Below are positions 41,426 through 50,455 of a stretch of 64,000 nucleotides of DNA, piece after piece (within the stretch, counting starts at the first letter, position 1; each line of letters opens with the position of its first letter). The stretch is from Hymenobacter siberiensis (GTDB lineage: Bacteria; Bacteroidota; Bacteroidia; Cytophagales; Hymenobacteraceae). The stretch lies in NCBI RefSeq assembly GCF_018967845.1, contig NZ_JAHLZZ010000001.1, forward strand, positions 4,340,001-4,404,000, written 5' to 3'. The notes below the pieces were generated by a model. It was given only the letters and a program-made list of their open reading frames with translations, was not told where the DNA came from and did not search any database. The position numbers were made by a program, and so were the translations under genes.

Positions 41426-42865
41426 ATGGAAACCCCCAACTCTTTTAACAAAACCAAAATTGTGGCCACCGTGGGCCCCGCCTCCAACACGTATGAGCGC
41501 CTCGGCACGCTCATGCGCGAAGGCGTGGACGTATTCCGGCTCAACTTTTCGCACGGCGCGCACGAGGAGCACCTGTCGGTTATCAACACGGTGCGGCGGC
41601 TGAACAAGGACATGCGGACTTCGGTGGGCCTGTTGCAGGACTTGCAAGGACCGAAAATCCGGTTGGGTGAGGTAGAAGGCGGCGGTGTGGAAATCAAAGC
41701 CGGCGACAAAATCAAGCTGGTGTGCGGCGAGAAGGAAATCAGCACGGCCACGCGGCTGAGCACCATTTACCTGGGCCTGGCCCGCGACGTGAAGGCCGGC
41801 GACCAGATTCTGATTGACGATGGCAAAATTGAACTGAAGGTGCTGGCCACCGACCGCGACAAGGAAGTAGACGTGGAAGTGGTGTACGGCGGCCTGGTGA
41901 AGCCCCGCAAAGGCATCAATCTACCCGACTCCGAAGTATCGGCCCCGAGCATGACCGAAAAGGACATTGAAGACCTGAAATTCGGCCTGGAGCACGACGT
42001 GGACTGGGTGGCCCTGAGCTTTGCCCGCAAGGCCGACGACATTCGCTTCATCAAAAAGCTGATTGCCGACGCCGGCAAAAATACCCGCGTGGTGGCCAAG
42101 ATTGAGACGCCCGACGGCCTGCGCAATATCGACGAAATCATCGCCATCGCCGATGCTGTGATGGTGGCCCGTGGCGACCTCGGCGTGGAGGTGAAGATGG
42201 AAGAGGTGCCGATGGCGCAGAAGATGATTATTGCCAAGTGCAACGCGGCCGGCAAGCCCGTTATCGTGGCCACCCAGATGATGGAGTCGATGATTACGGC
42301 CCCCCGCCCTACCCGCGCCGAAACCAGCGACGTGGCCAACGCCGTGCTCGACGGGGCCGATGCCGTGATGCTCTCCGCCGAAACCGCCGTGGGCGCTTAC
42401 CCCGCCGAGGTGATTCGCTCGATGGTGGGCACCATCCTGAGCGTGGAAAGCCGCAGCCCGCAGCTGTTTCATAAGTGGTGGCCCATCGACTCCAGCGGCA
42501 CCAACTTCATGGCCGACAGTATTTTGTCGGCCTCCTGCCACCTGGCCAAAAACACCGAGGCCAAAGCCATTACCGGCATGACGCACCGGGGCTACACGGC
42601 CTTCCAGCTGGCCAAGTACCGCCCCAAAGCCAATATCTTCATCTTCACCGATAACCGGCCTCTGCTCACGGCCCTGAGCCTGGTGTGGGGCGTGCGCGGC
42701 TTCTACTACGACCGCCTCGTGAGCACCGACAGCACCGTGGCCGACATCCGCTACGTCCTCACCACCACCGGCCACCTCGAAGCCGGCGACGTGTACATCA
42801 CCACCGGCTCGATGCCCATCCAGGACAAAGGCAAAGCCAACATGGTGCGGGTGAGCATCGCCTAA
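41426..42865 (+). CDS. pyk: Pyruvate kinase
   Basis: A 479-residue glycolytic enzyme that makes pyruvate and ATP from phosphoenolpyruvate. NKTKIVATVGPAS opens the protein. FRLNFSHGAHEEH, LLQDLQGPKIRLGEV, VAKIETPDGLRNIDEII and AVMVARGDLGVEV are the active-site blocks, and TQMMESM with PTRAETSDVANAVLDGAD follows. The C-terminal allosteric domain is complete. It ends in a strong terminator. Confidence 0.97.
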   Translation: METPNSFNKTKIVATVGPASNTYERLGTLMREGVDVFRLNFSHGAHEEHLSVINTVRRLNKDMRTSVGLLQDLQGPKIRLGEVEGGGVEIKAGDKIKLVCGEKEISTATRLSTIYLGLARDVKAGDQILIDDGKIELKVLATDRDKEVDVEVVYGGLVKPRKGINLPDSEVSAPSMTEKDIEDLKFGLEHDVDWVALSFARKADDIRFIKKLIADAGKNTRVVAKIETPDGLRNIDEIIAIADAVMVARGDLGVEVKMEEVPMAQKMIIAKCNAAGKPVIVATQMMESMITAPRPTRAETSDVANAVLDGADAVMLSAETAVGAYPAEVIRSMVGTILSVESRSPQLFHKWWPIDSSGTNFMADSILSASCHLAKNTEAKAITGMTHRGYTAFQLAKYRPKANIFIFTDNRPLLTALSLVWGVRGFYYDRLVSTDSTVADIRYVLTTTGHLEAGDVYITTGSMPIQDKGKANMVRVSIA

Positions 42866-42895
42866 CTCACAATCCCGGCCCGCTGGCCGAATACG

Positions 42896-42929
42896 AAAAG
42901 AGCCCGCTACGAAAGTAGCGGGCTCTTTT
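42896..42929. terminator. Bidirectional terminator after pyk
   Basis: AAAAGAGCCCGCTAC and GTAGCGGGCTCTTTT are perfect 15-bp arms with a GAAA tetraloop, 30 bp after the pyk stop and 18 bp before the convergent gene's stop. Confidence 0.92.
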
Positions 42930-42946
42930 TTGTGGTGATACCCGGC

Positions 42947-44504
42947 CTATTCGTGGGTCAGCTTCCACGTCGCGGTAGCGCCATCGGGGCTGGTAAGGTG
43001 GAGCAGGTAGAGGCCGGCGGGCTGCCCGACCAACGGTACGGATACGGCCGTCTGCCCAGCAGCCACGGGCGCGCGCCACACGGCGCGGCCCAGCGCATCG
43101 GTCAGACGCAGCGAGGCCCCGGCGCGGGCGGGCTGGACCAGCGTGAGCGTGGCAGCTTCGGCGGCGGGGTTGGGGTGCAGCGTGGCAATGGCGGCCACCT
43201 GGGCGGCACGAGTAGGCAGCAGGGTAGCATAGTTTGTATTCGAGCCGCAGATAATGGGGCCAGTGAATCCGCTTTTCACGGAATATTGTAGCGTTTTTTC
43301 ATCGGTTCGAATGTCGCCCAATCCGGTTTCTGCGGCAAAATGCTGAAACCAGTTACCGTCCGTTATTGTCCCGTACGACAGTGTATTATTGCTGGCCATT
43401 CCACTACGGTGCAAATATTCGTAGCCCAGAATAGTGTTACCACTCTGGCAGGTAGGAAAGGTTGGCTGCGACAGGCCCAACCCCACCAGCACTACACTGC
43501 CAGCGAAACGGGACAGCTCCCGGTACTCTCCGGACAGCAGCGGCAGCGCCTCATACTGTTGCGACTGGCCCGTGCGCAGCGAAAACGCCAACCGGCCCGT
43601 TTGCACCGGCCCCAGTACCGTTCCAGGCGGCGTGCCGAAGCAGCCAGAAATACGGTGATTTACGACCTTGCTTTGTTGGCGGTAGGTGAAAATCAGCGAG
43701 TCGCCGACCACCTGCCGCGTCAGCATAGCGCGTAGCGTATACGTACTGGTGCAGGGCGGCCCGCCCACCGATTGTGGCGTCGTTTCGTAACCCAACAGGT
43801 CGCCAGGATGCAAATCGAAAAGACGGTCCGGCGATAGCGGGGAGCCGGCCAACGCCACCGGCAGTTCGCGGATAACATATTGCGGAGCCGTGCTCGTCAA
43901 TGTAAGCCAGCGTGGGCCAGCCAGTAGCCCGTATTGCCGGCTCAGCCGCACCACTGCTCCCGAGCTGAGGGTGACAACAGCCACCGAATCGAAGGGGCTG
44001 CCCGGCTGGCTGCCTACCCGGTCCCAGCTACGGCTCGTGAGGGTGGCCGTGAGCGCGGGCGAGGTACTGGCTACCCAGGAGCTGCCCACAGCCGCCCGGG
44101 GTCGTAGCCGCAACGATAGGGCCGCTTGCTGGCTTCCTTCAGCCACGTTTTCCAAAATGAATTCGGCCGTACCCGGCTGCCATACCAACCGCGCCCCGAA
44201 TAGGTTGTTACGGCTTTTACGGGCAGTCGTAAAAGCAAACATTCCCCCCAACGCACTGCCATCAAACGGCCGCTAGCCGGTTAAAGGCCCACACGGAATC
44301 ACCTCCCGCAGTGCGATATGTTGAGTCAAGACGCAACAAAAACACGTTGGCGGTCCCATTAGAAGCAGAAGACGAAGTGGGAGAAAACGAATAAATCAGC
44401 CCCGGCCGAAACGGCCGCCATGCCTGTTGCGCACTGGCGCTCAAAGCCGTAAACGAAATCAGCGCGGCCAGCAAAGGCTGCGCCCAAGGGTAGGCGTGTT
44501 TCAT
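42947..44504 (-). pseudogene. Frameshifted type IX secretion cargo gene
   Basis: The 5' frame from ATG 44504 gives a signal peptide (LLAALISFTALSASAQQ) and 77 or so residues ending GDSVWAFNRLAAV and a stop at 44262. The next frame (codon 44272 onward) continues RPFDGSALGGMFAFTTARKS, then NNLFGARLVWQPGTAEFILE and 400 more residues. The end is a type A sorting domain (ATLHPNPAAEAATLTL, GLYLLHLTSPDGATATW). One inserted base (or two deleted) at about 44265-44275 splits a protein of about 515 residues. The larger fragment lacks a signal peptide, so it cannot be exported as it stands. Confidence 0.75.
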
Positions 44505-44608
44505 GGGTTGGGGGTAGTTGATGTGGAATACTGCCCGTAAGGTAAGCAACCCGCCCAACTACTCCCGAATAACGCTATATCACCCCGCCCAAAAACCTAT
44601 TTACACGC

Positions 44609-44642
44609 AAAAAGCCCTGCTCAAAACTGAGCAGGGCTTTTT
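44609..44642 (-). terminator. Terminator of rpsT
   Basis: AAAAAGCCCTGCTC and GAGCAGGGCTTTTT, perfect 14-bp arms. On the minus strand this gives a stem followed by a U-run downstream of rpsT. Confidence 0.88.
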
Positions 44643-44704
44643 GTAAGGAGCGCGAGACCAGACCTTGGGGCGGCGCAGTCTGGCCTCGCTAGGCTCGTCT
44701 CGCA

Positions 44705-44956
44705 CTAAAGCGCGTTGACGAGCTTTGTCAGCTTGCTTTTGTTGTTAGCAGCTTTGTTCTTGTGGATGATGTTCTTCTTGGCCAGACGGTCCAGCATCGA
44801 AGTCACCTTCTTCAGCAGCTCTTGGGCAGCCGTTTTGTCGGTCGTCGTACGGAGCTTTTTGATAGCCGTGCGGGTGGATTTGTGCTGGTAACGGTTCAAC
44901 ACGCGCTTGGCTTCGTTGCTGCGGATGCGCTTGAGGGCCGACTTATGGTTTGCCAT
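44705..44956 (-). CDS. rpsT: 30S ribosomal protein S20
   Basis: An 83-residue basic protein with the S20 start MANHKSALKRIRSNEAKR and the internal AAQELLKKVTSMLDRLAKKN. It binds 16S rRNA in the 30S body. The ATG at 44956 is fixed by the family start. A good promoter and terminator frame the gene. Confidence 0.97.
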   Translation of the reverse strand: MANHKSALKRIRSNEAKRVLNRYQHKSTRTAIKKLRTTTDKTAAQELLKKVTSMLDRLAKKNIIHKNKAANNKSKLTKLVNAL

Positions 44957-45006
44957 GAGCAGGAAATATATAGGAGCGTTATGCTTGAGTTCTGTGTTTG
45001 GGAGGG

Positions 45007-45037
45007 CAAAGGTACGAATCCGTCTGACAAATTCAAA
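45007..45037 (-). promoter_or_regulatory. Promoter of rpsT
   Basis: On the minus strand TTTG (45037-45034) and TACCTTTG (45014-45007) are 19 bp apart, an exact Bacteroidota -33/-7 pair 50 bp upstream of the rpsT ATG. Confidence 0.8.
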
Positions 45038-45232
45038 CCCTACCGCCAAAAATCTTGAGCCAATGCTTATTATATTCCGTTGAGGAAATCAGAGTCCCTC
45101 TCAAAACGGCCAATACTCATTCCAAATTCACTTTCAGGCAGCTAAATTAGTGTGCATGCCGATTAGGTGCGAACTTTACCAAACCTCCCCCTCCCACCCA
45201 GCGCGCCCAGCCACTCCCAGCCCCTCCGTGCC

Positions 45233-46213
45233 ATGCCGCTCGTTGCCGAAACCCATTATCAGTCGCCTTTTTACCTGTTCAATGGTCATTTGCAGACCAT
45301 TGTGCCCAGCCTGTGGCGCACCGTGCCCGACGTGGCCTACCAGCGCGAGCGCCTGGAGCTGCCCGACGGCGATTTCCTGAACCTGGATTGGAGCCGCCTG
45401 CCCGAACACCACCCCACCAACGACCTCGCCATCGTATCGCACGGCCTCGAAGGCGACGCCTCGCGGCCCTACGTGCGGGGCATGGTGCGGGCCCTCAACC
45501 GCGCGGGCCTCGATGCCTTGGCCTGGAACTACCGCAGCTGCGGCGGCGAGATGAACCGCCTGCTCCGCTCCTACCACCTCGGCGACACCGAGGACCTGGA
45601 CTTGGTGCTACGCCACGCGCTGGCCACCGGCCGCTACCAGCGGGCCTACCTGCTGGGTTTCAGTGCGGGTGGCAACGTGACGCTGAAGTACCTGGGTGAG
45701 GATGCGGCCCGCGTACCGGCCGAGGTGCAGCGGGCGGCGGTATTCTCCGTGCCGACGGATTTGCAGGCCAGCTCGGTGCATATCGGGCGGCTGCAAAACC
45801 AGGTGTACCTGCGGCGATTTCTGAAATCGCTGCGCGAGAAGGTGCGGGCCAAGGCCGAGCTGCTGCCCGGCCAGGTCGACCTGGAGGGGATTGAGGAATT
45901 GCGCGATTTCCAGCAGTTCGATGACAAATACACTGCGCCCATGCACGGGTTCGATTCGGCTGATGCCTACTACCAGTATGCAAGCTCGGGCCGCTACCTC
46001 AGCGGCATTCGGGTGCCTACGCTGCTGGTTAACGCGCAGAACGACCCGTTTTTGCCGGCTTCCTGCTATCCGCGGGAGGTGGCGGTCAGCTCACCCTTTG
46101 TGTTCCTCGAAACGCCGCCTGAGGGCGGGCACGTCGGCTTTGCCGAGAGCAGCGGCGAGTATTATTCAGAGCGGCGGGCGGTGGCGTTTCTAACGGCGGC
46201 GGTGCCAGCGTAG
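45233..46213 (+). CDS. YheT-type alpha/beta hydrolase
   Basis: A 326-residue protein. SHGLEGDASRPYVRGM, WNYRSCGGEMNR and the nucleophile elbow LLGFSAGGNVTLKYLGE mark the YheT/EMB8 group of hydrolases. The acid (NDPFLP) and the His (EGGHVGF) are also present. The natural substrate is unknown; esters or lipids are usual guesses. ATG 45233 (MPLVAETHYQ) is preferred to the upstream GTG 45167. Confidence 0.88.
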   Translation: MPLVAETHYQSPFYLFNGHLQTIVPSLWRTVPDVAYQRERLELPDGDFLNLDWSRLPEHHPTNDLAIVSHGLEGDASRPYVRGMVRALNRAGLDALAWNYRSCGGEMNRLLRSYHLGDTEDLDLVLRHALATGRYQRAYLLGFSAGGNVTLKYLGEDAARVPAEVQRAAVFSVPTDLQASSVHIGRLQNQVYLRRFLKSLREKVRAKAELLPGQVDLEGIEELRDFQQFDDKYTAPMHGFDSADAYYQYASSGRYLSGIRVPTLLVNAQNDPFLPASCYPREVAVSSPFVFLETPPEGGHVGFAESSGEYYSERRAVAFLTAAVPA

Positions 46214-46233
46214 GCGAAAACGCTTGTTTGTGA

Positions 46234-46400
46234 CTGGCGCGAGTTTAGCGCAGTGTAACTCGTGCCCACTATCTGGGCGAGGATGTGCCTCGCATCAGAA
46301 CGGCGCGGCCTATGCAAAGCCGAATTGCCGCTGGCGCGGCACAGGAGGCACAGCCTCCTGCATAGCCGGCACGAGTTACGCTACGCTAAAGTCGCGCCAG
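46234..46400. repeat. Large inverted repeat (CTGGCGCGAGTTTAGCG family), copy 2
   Basis: The left arm CTGGCGCGAGTTTAGCGCAG and the right arm ending CTAAAGTCGCGCCAG enclose a GGAGGCACAGCCTCCT hairpin. It shares arms and inner hairpin type with copy 1 at 15563-15736. It lies between convergent genes. Confidence 0.85.
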
Positions 46401-46428
46401 AGCCGGCTAAACTCGCAATGACAACCGA

Positions 46429-47046
46429 TTACTTGGCTGGTATAAACACCACTTTTTTCGTCTCGAAAAACTCTTCCGGATAGACGTCGCTCAAGTTCGT
46501 TACCCGGGCTTTCAGACCCGACTCGGCGATTTCCTCCGTCAGGTCGCCCCCTTTGAGGTAGTACAGGCCGGCACCGGGCGCGCCCTGGGGCTTGAAGCGG
46601 TGGGCAATCCAGGGATGGAAGGTGGCGAGGCGGGCCACGGCGCGGCTCACCACGAAGTCGTATTTGGCGCGCACCTGCTCGGCGCGGGTTTGCTCGGCGG
46701 TCACGTTGTTCAGGCCCAGCGCGGCGGCCATGAACTGCACGGCGCGGATTTTCTTGCCAATGCTATCTACCAAGTGGAAGTGCACTTCGGGGAATAGAAT
46801 GGCCAGCGGCAGGCCGGGCAGGCCGCCGCCGGTGCCCACGTCGAGCACGGCGCTGCCTTTAGGAAACTGCACCACTTTGGCAATGCCCAGCGAGTGCAGC
46901 ACGTGGCGCTCCGTGAAATTCTCCATGTCGGGGCGCGACACCAGGTTGATGGCTTCGTTGGTGGCGCGGAACTCGGCTTCGAACTGCTGAAAAAGCTCAA
47001 GCTGCTGCGGGGTGAGTTGGGGGAAGTGGTGCTGGAGGAGGTTCAT
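46429..47046 (-). CDS. rsmG: 16S rRNA (guanine-527 N7) methyltransferase
   Basis: A 205-residue SAM-dependent methyltransferase. Motif I is VLDVGTGGGLPGLPLA, followed by HLVDSIGKKIRAVQFM, and DFVVSRAVARL is the RsmG-specific block. The N-terminal part (QLELFQQFEAEFRATNEAIN) also matches. It is a single gene here, not next to mnmG. Confidence 0.95.
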   Translation of the reverse strand: MNLLQHHFPQLTPQQLELFQQFEAEFRATNEAINLVSRPDMENFTERHVLHSLGIAKVVQFPKGSAVLDVGTGGGLPGLPLAILFPEVHFHLVDSIGKKIRAVQFMAAALGLNNVTAEQTRAEQVRAKYDFVVSRAVARLATFHPWIAHRFKPQGAPGAGLYYLKGGDLTEEIAESGLKARVTNLSDVYPEEFFETKKVVFIPAK

Positions 47047-47068
47047 GGGTGCGAGCTATTTGAAAACG

Positions 47069-47174
47069 GTCATTCTGAAAGCAGCGTAGCGAAATGAAGA
47101 ATCTCTACCGCGAGAGTAATTAATTACTTCCATGGTAGAGATTCTTCATTTCGCTGCGCTGCTTTCAGAATGAC
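47069..47174. repeat. Perfect 41-bp inverted repeat (GTCATTCTGAAAGC variant)
   Basis: Perfect 41-nt arms at 47069-47109 and 47134-47174, between rsmG and the sigma factor gene. The arms start GTCATTCTGAAAGCAGCGTA. Confidence 0.92.
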
Positions 47175-47195
47175 AAAAACGAAACGCAGCGGGGC

Positions 47196-47819
47196 TTAAA
47201 TAATCTGCTTGGTGTGCTTCACCATGTCATAGAGCAGCTCGCGAGCGCGGTGCAGCTGGGCTTTCACGGTGCCGAGAGGGGCTTTGAGCTCGGTGGCGAT
47301 TTCTTCGTAGCTGAGCTCGTCGAAATAGCGCAACGACACGAGGCGCTGGTACTTATCGGGCAAGCGCGACACGATGTGGCGCATGATTTCGATTTTCTGG
47401 TTGCGCACAGCGTGCTCGGCCGGATTCAAGTCGTTGTCGCGGAAATCGATGGTGATTTCGTCGCCGTTGTCAACCTTAATGGCCGAATCAATCGACATGG
47501 TTTTGATTTTATTCTTGCGGATAAAATCGATGCAGTTGTTGGTGGCAATGCGGAACAGCCAAGTGCTGAACGCATACTCGGGGTTGAACTTGTGCAGGTT
47601 GCGAAAAGCCTTGGCGAAGGCCTCAATGGTGAGGTCTTCGGCATCGTCCTGGTTGCGCACCATCTTGAGCACCACGTGGTACACGGGCTTTTTGTAGATG
47701 TGCATCAGCTCGGCATAGGCCTTCTCATCGCCGTGGTCCACGGCGGCGCGAATCAGCTTAAAGTCGTGTTTGGCTTTAGCTGAAAACTGCTTTTGACTAT
47801 CTTGGTTGTTTACTTCCAT
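47196..47819 (-). CDS. RNA polymerase sigma-70 family (ECF) factor
   Basis: A 207-residue protein. Region 2 is KKPVYHVVLKMVRNQDDAED through EAFAKAFRNLHKF and FSTWLFRIATNNCIDFIRK. Region 4 is SRLPDKYQRLVSLRYFDELS with YEEIATELKAPLGTVKAQLH. It is complete, with a short charged N-terminus. Its start overlaps the stop of the upstream glycosyltransferase by 10 nt, so the two are translationally linked. No anti-sigma gene is beside it. Confidence 0.93.
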   Translation of the reverse strand: MEVNNQDSQKQFSAKAKHDFKLIRAAVDHGDEKAYAELMHIYKKPVYHVVLKMVRNQDDAEDLTIEAFAKAFRNLHKFNPEYAFSTWLFRIATNNCIDFIRKNKIKTMSIDSAIKVDNGDEITIDFRDNDLNPAEHAVRNQKIEIMRHIVSRLPDKYQRLVSLRYFDELSYEEIATELKAPLGTVKAQLHRARELLYDMVKHTKQII

Positions 47820-48958
47820 CGAAGGGTGCGGTTAAGGAACAGCGAGATTCCCAGAGCCAGGTATTGAAAAAAATAAACCGCATCGAGCACCGGCAAGAGC
47901 CCGACGATTACGGGCTGGCCGAGCCGCTGGCTCAGACGCGCATACACGACGCTTACGAACAAAGTTCGCAGAACCCATACGACTATCAAAGATACCCAAT
48001 TGTTTGGCGAAAAAACTAGCACAACGGTAGTCAGATAGAACAACATATTGGCCAGCACGAAGGTGCCCACCCGCAAACGGTCGGGGAGCCGGTAGGCCCG
48101 CCCGGCTGATAAGTGCCGGCGCTTTTGGCGCCACCAGGCGGCCCAGGTTTCGGCGGGCGCGCTCAGGGTGTGGGCTGAGGGGTCGGCTACTACGGCCACG
48201 CGTTGGCGCTGGCGCACGGCGTCCTGCACCAGCAGGTCGTCGTCGCCGGAGAGCTGGCGGATGTGCGAGGCAAAGCCCTTGGTGGCCGTGAAGCAGGCGC
48301 GGGTGTAGGCCAGGTTGCGGCCCACGCCCATGTAGGGCCAGCCGCGCCAGGCAAAGCTGAGGTACTGAGCAGCAGTGAGCAGCGTTTCGTAGCGGATGAG
48401 CTGATTGAGGAAGCCGGGCGCTTCGGCGTAGGCGGAAAAGCCCAGGACGAGGTCGGCCCCGTCTTTTTTGGCAAAGCCGCGCTGCATGAGGCGCAGCCAC
48501 TGGTTGGTGGCCGGAATGCAGTCGGCATCGGTGAAGAGGAGGCAGGCGTAGCGGGTGGCTTTGATGCCGAGGGTGAGGGCGTATTTCTTGGGCGCGAAGC
48601 TGTCGGGGGTGCGGCTGATGGTGACGAGGCGAATTTTTTCAGGGTAATACTGGACCAGCTGCTGGGCGTATAAATACGTGTCGTCGTGGCTGCGGTCGTC
48701 GATGAGCACGATTTCGAAAGCCGCCGGATAGTCCTGCTGGAGCAGCAGCGGCAGCAGGCGGCGCAGGTTGTCGAGCTCGTTGCGGGCGCAAACGACAATG
48801 GACACCGGCTCGGCATCCGGACCGGGCGCGGCGGCCGAGGCTTCGGGGGCGCGGCGGGCAAAGGGCCAGAAGAAATATACCGCGTAGAACAGCTGCACCA
48901 GCACGCACGCCAACAAAAGCCAGAAAAATGGGGACGTGGGTACGGGTGGAAGCAACAA
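47810..48958 (-). CDS. Family 2 glycosyltransferase, membrane-bound
   Basis: A 382-residue protein. An N-terminal helix (FFWLLLACVLVQLFYAVYFF) precedes a GT-A domain: VSIVVCARNELDNLRRLLP, VLIDDRSHDDT and the metal-binding LLFTDADCIPAT. LSGDDDLLVQD and a WRQKRRHLS stretch are the downstream catalytic block, and two or three C-terminal helices close the protein. The donor and acceptor are not known; polysaccharide or glycolipid synthesis is likely. It is cotranscribed with the following sigma gene. Confidence 0.9.
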   Translation of the reverse strand: MLLPPVPTSPFFWLLLACVLVQLFYAVYFFWPFARRAPEASAAAPGPDAEPVSIVVCARNELDNLRRLLPLLLQQDYPAAFEIVLIDDRSHDDTYLYAQQLVQYYPEKIRLVTISRTPDSFAPKKYALTLGIKATRYACLLFTDADCIPATNQWLRLMQRGFAKKDGADLVLGFSAYAEAPGFLNQLIRYETLLTAAQYLSFAWRGWPYMGVGRNLAYTRACFTATKGFASHIRQLSGDDDLLVQDAVRQRQRVAVVADPSAHTLSAPAETWAAWWRQKRRHLSAGRAYRLPDRLRVGTFVLANMLFYLTTVVLVFSPNNWVSLIVVWVLRTLFVSVVYARLSQRLGQPVIVGLLPVLDAVYFFQYLALGISLFLNRTLRWK

Positions 48959-48981
48959 AGCGGCGGGTACGAATGAGCCCG

Positions 48982-49018
48982 CAAAAGTACGGGGCGCGAA
49001 ACGGGCGGGTTACCTTTG
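48982..49018. promoter_or_regulatory. Two opposed -7 elements in a divergent intergenic region
   Basis: TACTTTTG reads leftward (48989-48982, 24 bp before the glycosyltransferase start) and TACCTTTG reads rightward (49011-49018) toward tgt. Both match TANNTTTG. Clear -33 boxes are not seen, so each is tentative. Confidence 0.4.
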
Positions 49019-49039
49019 CGGAAAGCAAGGGCCGTAGCC

Positions 49040-49148
49040 CGTCATGCTGAGCGTAGCCGAAGCATCTCGCGTGCAGCAGTAACTCAATCGTGAAGGCGAT
49101 TCTAATTACTGCTGCACGCGAGATGCTTCGGCTACGCTCAGCATGACG
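49040..49148. repeat. Perfect 43-bp inverted repeat (CGTCATGC family)
   Basis: The longest perfect copy in the window. Arms at 49040-49082 and 49106-49148 start CGTCATGCTGAGCGTAGCCG and end CAGCAGTAA. It lies in the leader between the presumed tgt promoter and its start codon. Confidence 0.93.
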
Positions 49149-49186
49149 TTCTTTTTGCGCTCTGCTGCGACCTCGCCTTCCCCCGC

Positions 49187-50317
49187 ATGACCTTCGACCT
49201 CCTCGCCCAAGACCCCGCCACCAAGGCCCGCGCCGGCCGCCTCGAAACGGCCCACGGCACCATAGAAACGCCCATTTTTATGCCCGTGGGCACGGCCGGC
49301 ACCGTGAAGGCCGTGAGCCAAGCCACGCTGAAGGACGATGTGCAGGCCCAAATTATCCTTGGCAACACCTACCACCTCTACCTGCGCCCGGGCCTCGATG
49401 TGCTGCGGGCGGCCGGCGGCCTGCACAAGTTTAATGGCTGGGACCGGCCCATTCTCACGGATTCGGGCGGCTACCAGGTGTACTCGCTCAGCAATACCCG
49501 GAAGATTAAGGAAGAGGGCGTGAAATTTCGCTCGCACATTGATGGCAGCCAGCATTTGTTCTCCCCGGAGGGCGTGATGGACATTCAGCGCGTGATTGGG
49601 GCCGATATTATCATGGCTTTTGATGAGTGCACGCCCTGGCCCTGCGAGTACGACTACGCCGCCCGCTCCCTCGATATGACGCACCGGTGGCTGAAGCGCT
49701 GCATTGCACGCTTCGACAGCACCGAGGGCCTCTATGGCTACGAGCAGGCGCTATTTCCGATTGTGCAGGGCAGCACGTTCAAGGACTTACGCATCAAATC
49801 GGCCGAGTTCATTGCCGAGCAGGGCCGGGCCGGCAACGCCATCGGCGGCCTGAGCGTGGGCGAGCCCGCCGAGCTGATGTACGAGATGACCGAGCTGGTG
49901 TGCGACATCCTGCCCAAGGACAAGCCGCGCTACCTGATGGGCGTGGGCACCCCAGCCAACATATTAGAAAACATTGCGTTGGGCGTGGATATGTTCGACT
50001 GCGTGATGCCGACCCGCAACGCCCGCAACGGCATGCTGTTCACCACGCAGGGTATTATGAACGTGACGAACCTGAAATTCGCCACCGATTTCACGCCCAT
50101 CGACCCGGTGCTGGAGGGCGCGGCCAGCAACTTCTACACCCGGGCCTACGTGCGCCACCTCTTTCAGTGCCAGGAGATGTTGGGGCCGCAAATCGCCTCG
50201 GCCCACAACCTCACATTTTACCTGTGGCTGGTGAAGGAAGCCCGCAAGGAAATCATCGCCGGCACGTTTGGGCCGTGGAAAGAGCGCATGGTGAAGCAAT
50301 TGATGACGCGGTTGTAG
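49187..50317 (+). CDS. tgt: Queuine tRNA-ribosyltransferase
   Basis: A 376-residue TIM-barrel enzyme that exchanges guanine-34 for preQ1 in tRNAs with GUN anticodons. Motifs are GNTYHLYLRPG, LTDSGGYQVYSLS (catalytic Asp), GGLSVGEPAELMYEM and RYLMGVGTPANILE. FDCVMPTRNARNG supplies the second Asp. The usual CxCxxC zinc cluster is absent; the corresponding segment reads DFTPIDPVLEGAASNFYTRA. I recall this substitution as common in Bacteroidota. The stop codon TAG lies in an inverted-repeat arm. Confidence 0.93.
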   Translation: MTFDLLAQDPATKARAGRLETAHGTIETPIFMPVGTAGTVKAVSQATLKDDVQAQIILGNTYHLYLRPGLDVLRAAGGLHKFNGWDRPILTDSGGYQVYSLSNTRKIKEEGVKFRSHIDGSQHLFSPEGVMDIQRVIGADIIMAFDECTPWPCEYDYAARSLDMTHRWLKRCIARFDSTEGLYGYEQALFPIVQGSTFKDLRIKSAEFIAEQGRAGNAIGGLSVGEPAELMYEMTELVCDILPKDKPRYLMGVGTPANILENIALGVDMFDCVMPTRNARNGMLFTTQGIMNVTNLKFATDFTPIDPVLEGAASNFYTRAYVRHLFQCQEMLGPQIASAHNLTFYLWLVKEARKEIIAGTFGPWKERMVKQLMTRL

Positions 50318-50434
50318 AACGTCATGCTGAGCGCCGCCGAAGCATCTCGCTTGCCACCACTAAATAATGGCGCTCTCACGATTGAGTAACTACCACACGC
50401 GAGATGCTTCGGCGGCGCTCAGCATGACGTTCTA
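50315..50434. repeat. Perfect 36-bp inverted repeat including the tgt stop codon
   Basis: Arms at 50315-50350 and 50399-50434. The left arm starts TAGAACGTCATGCTGAGCGC, and its first three bases are the tgt stop codon. It sits between tgt and the LptF/G gene. Confidence 0.92.
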
Positions 50435-50455
50435 ATTATTCCATTACTCACCCCA

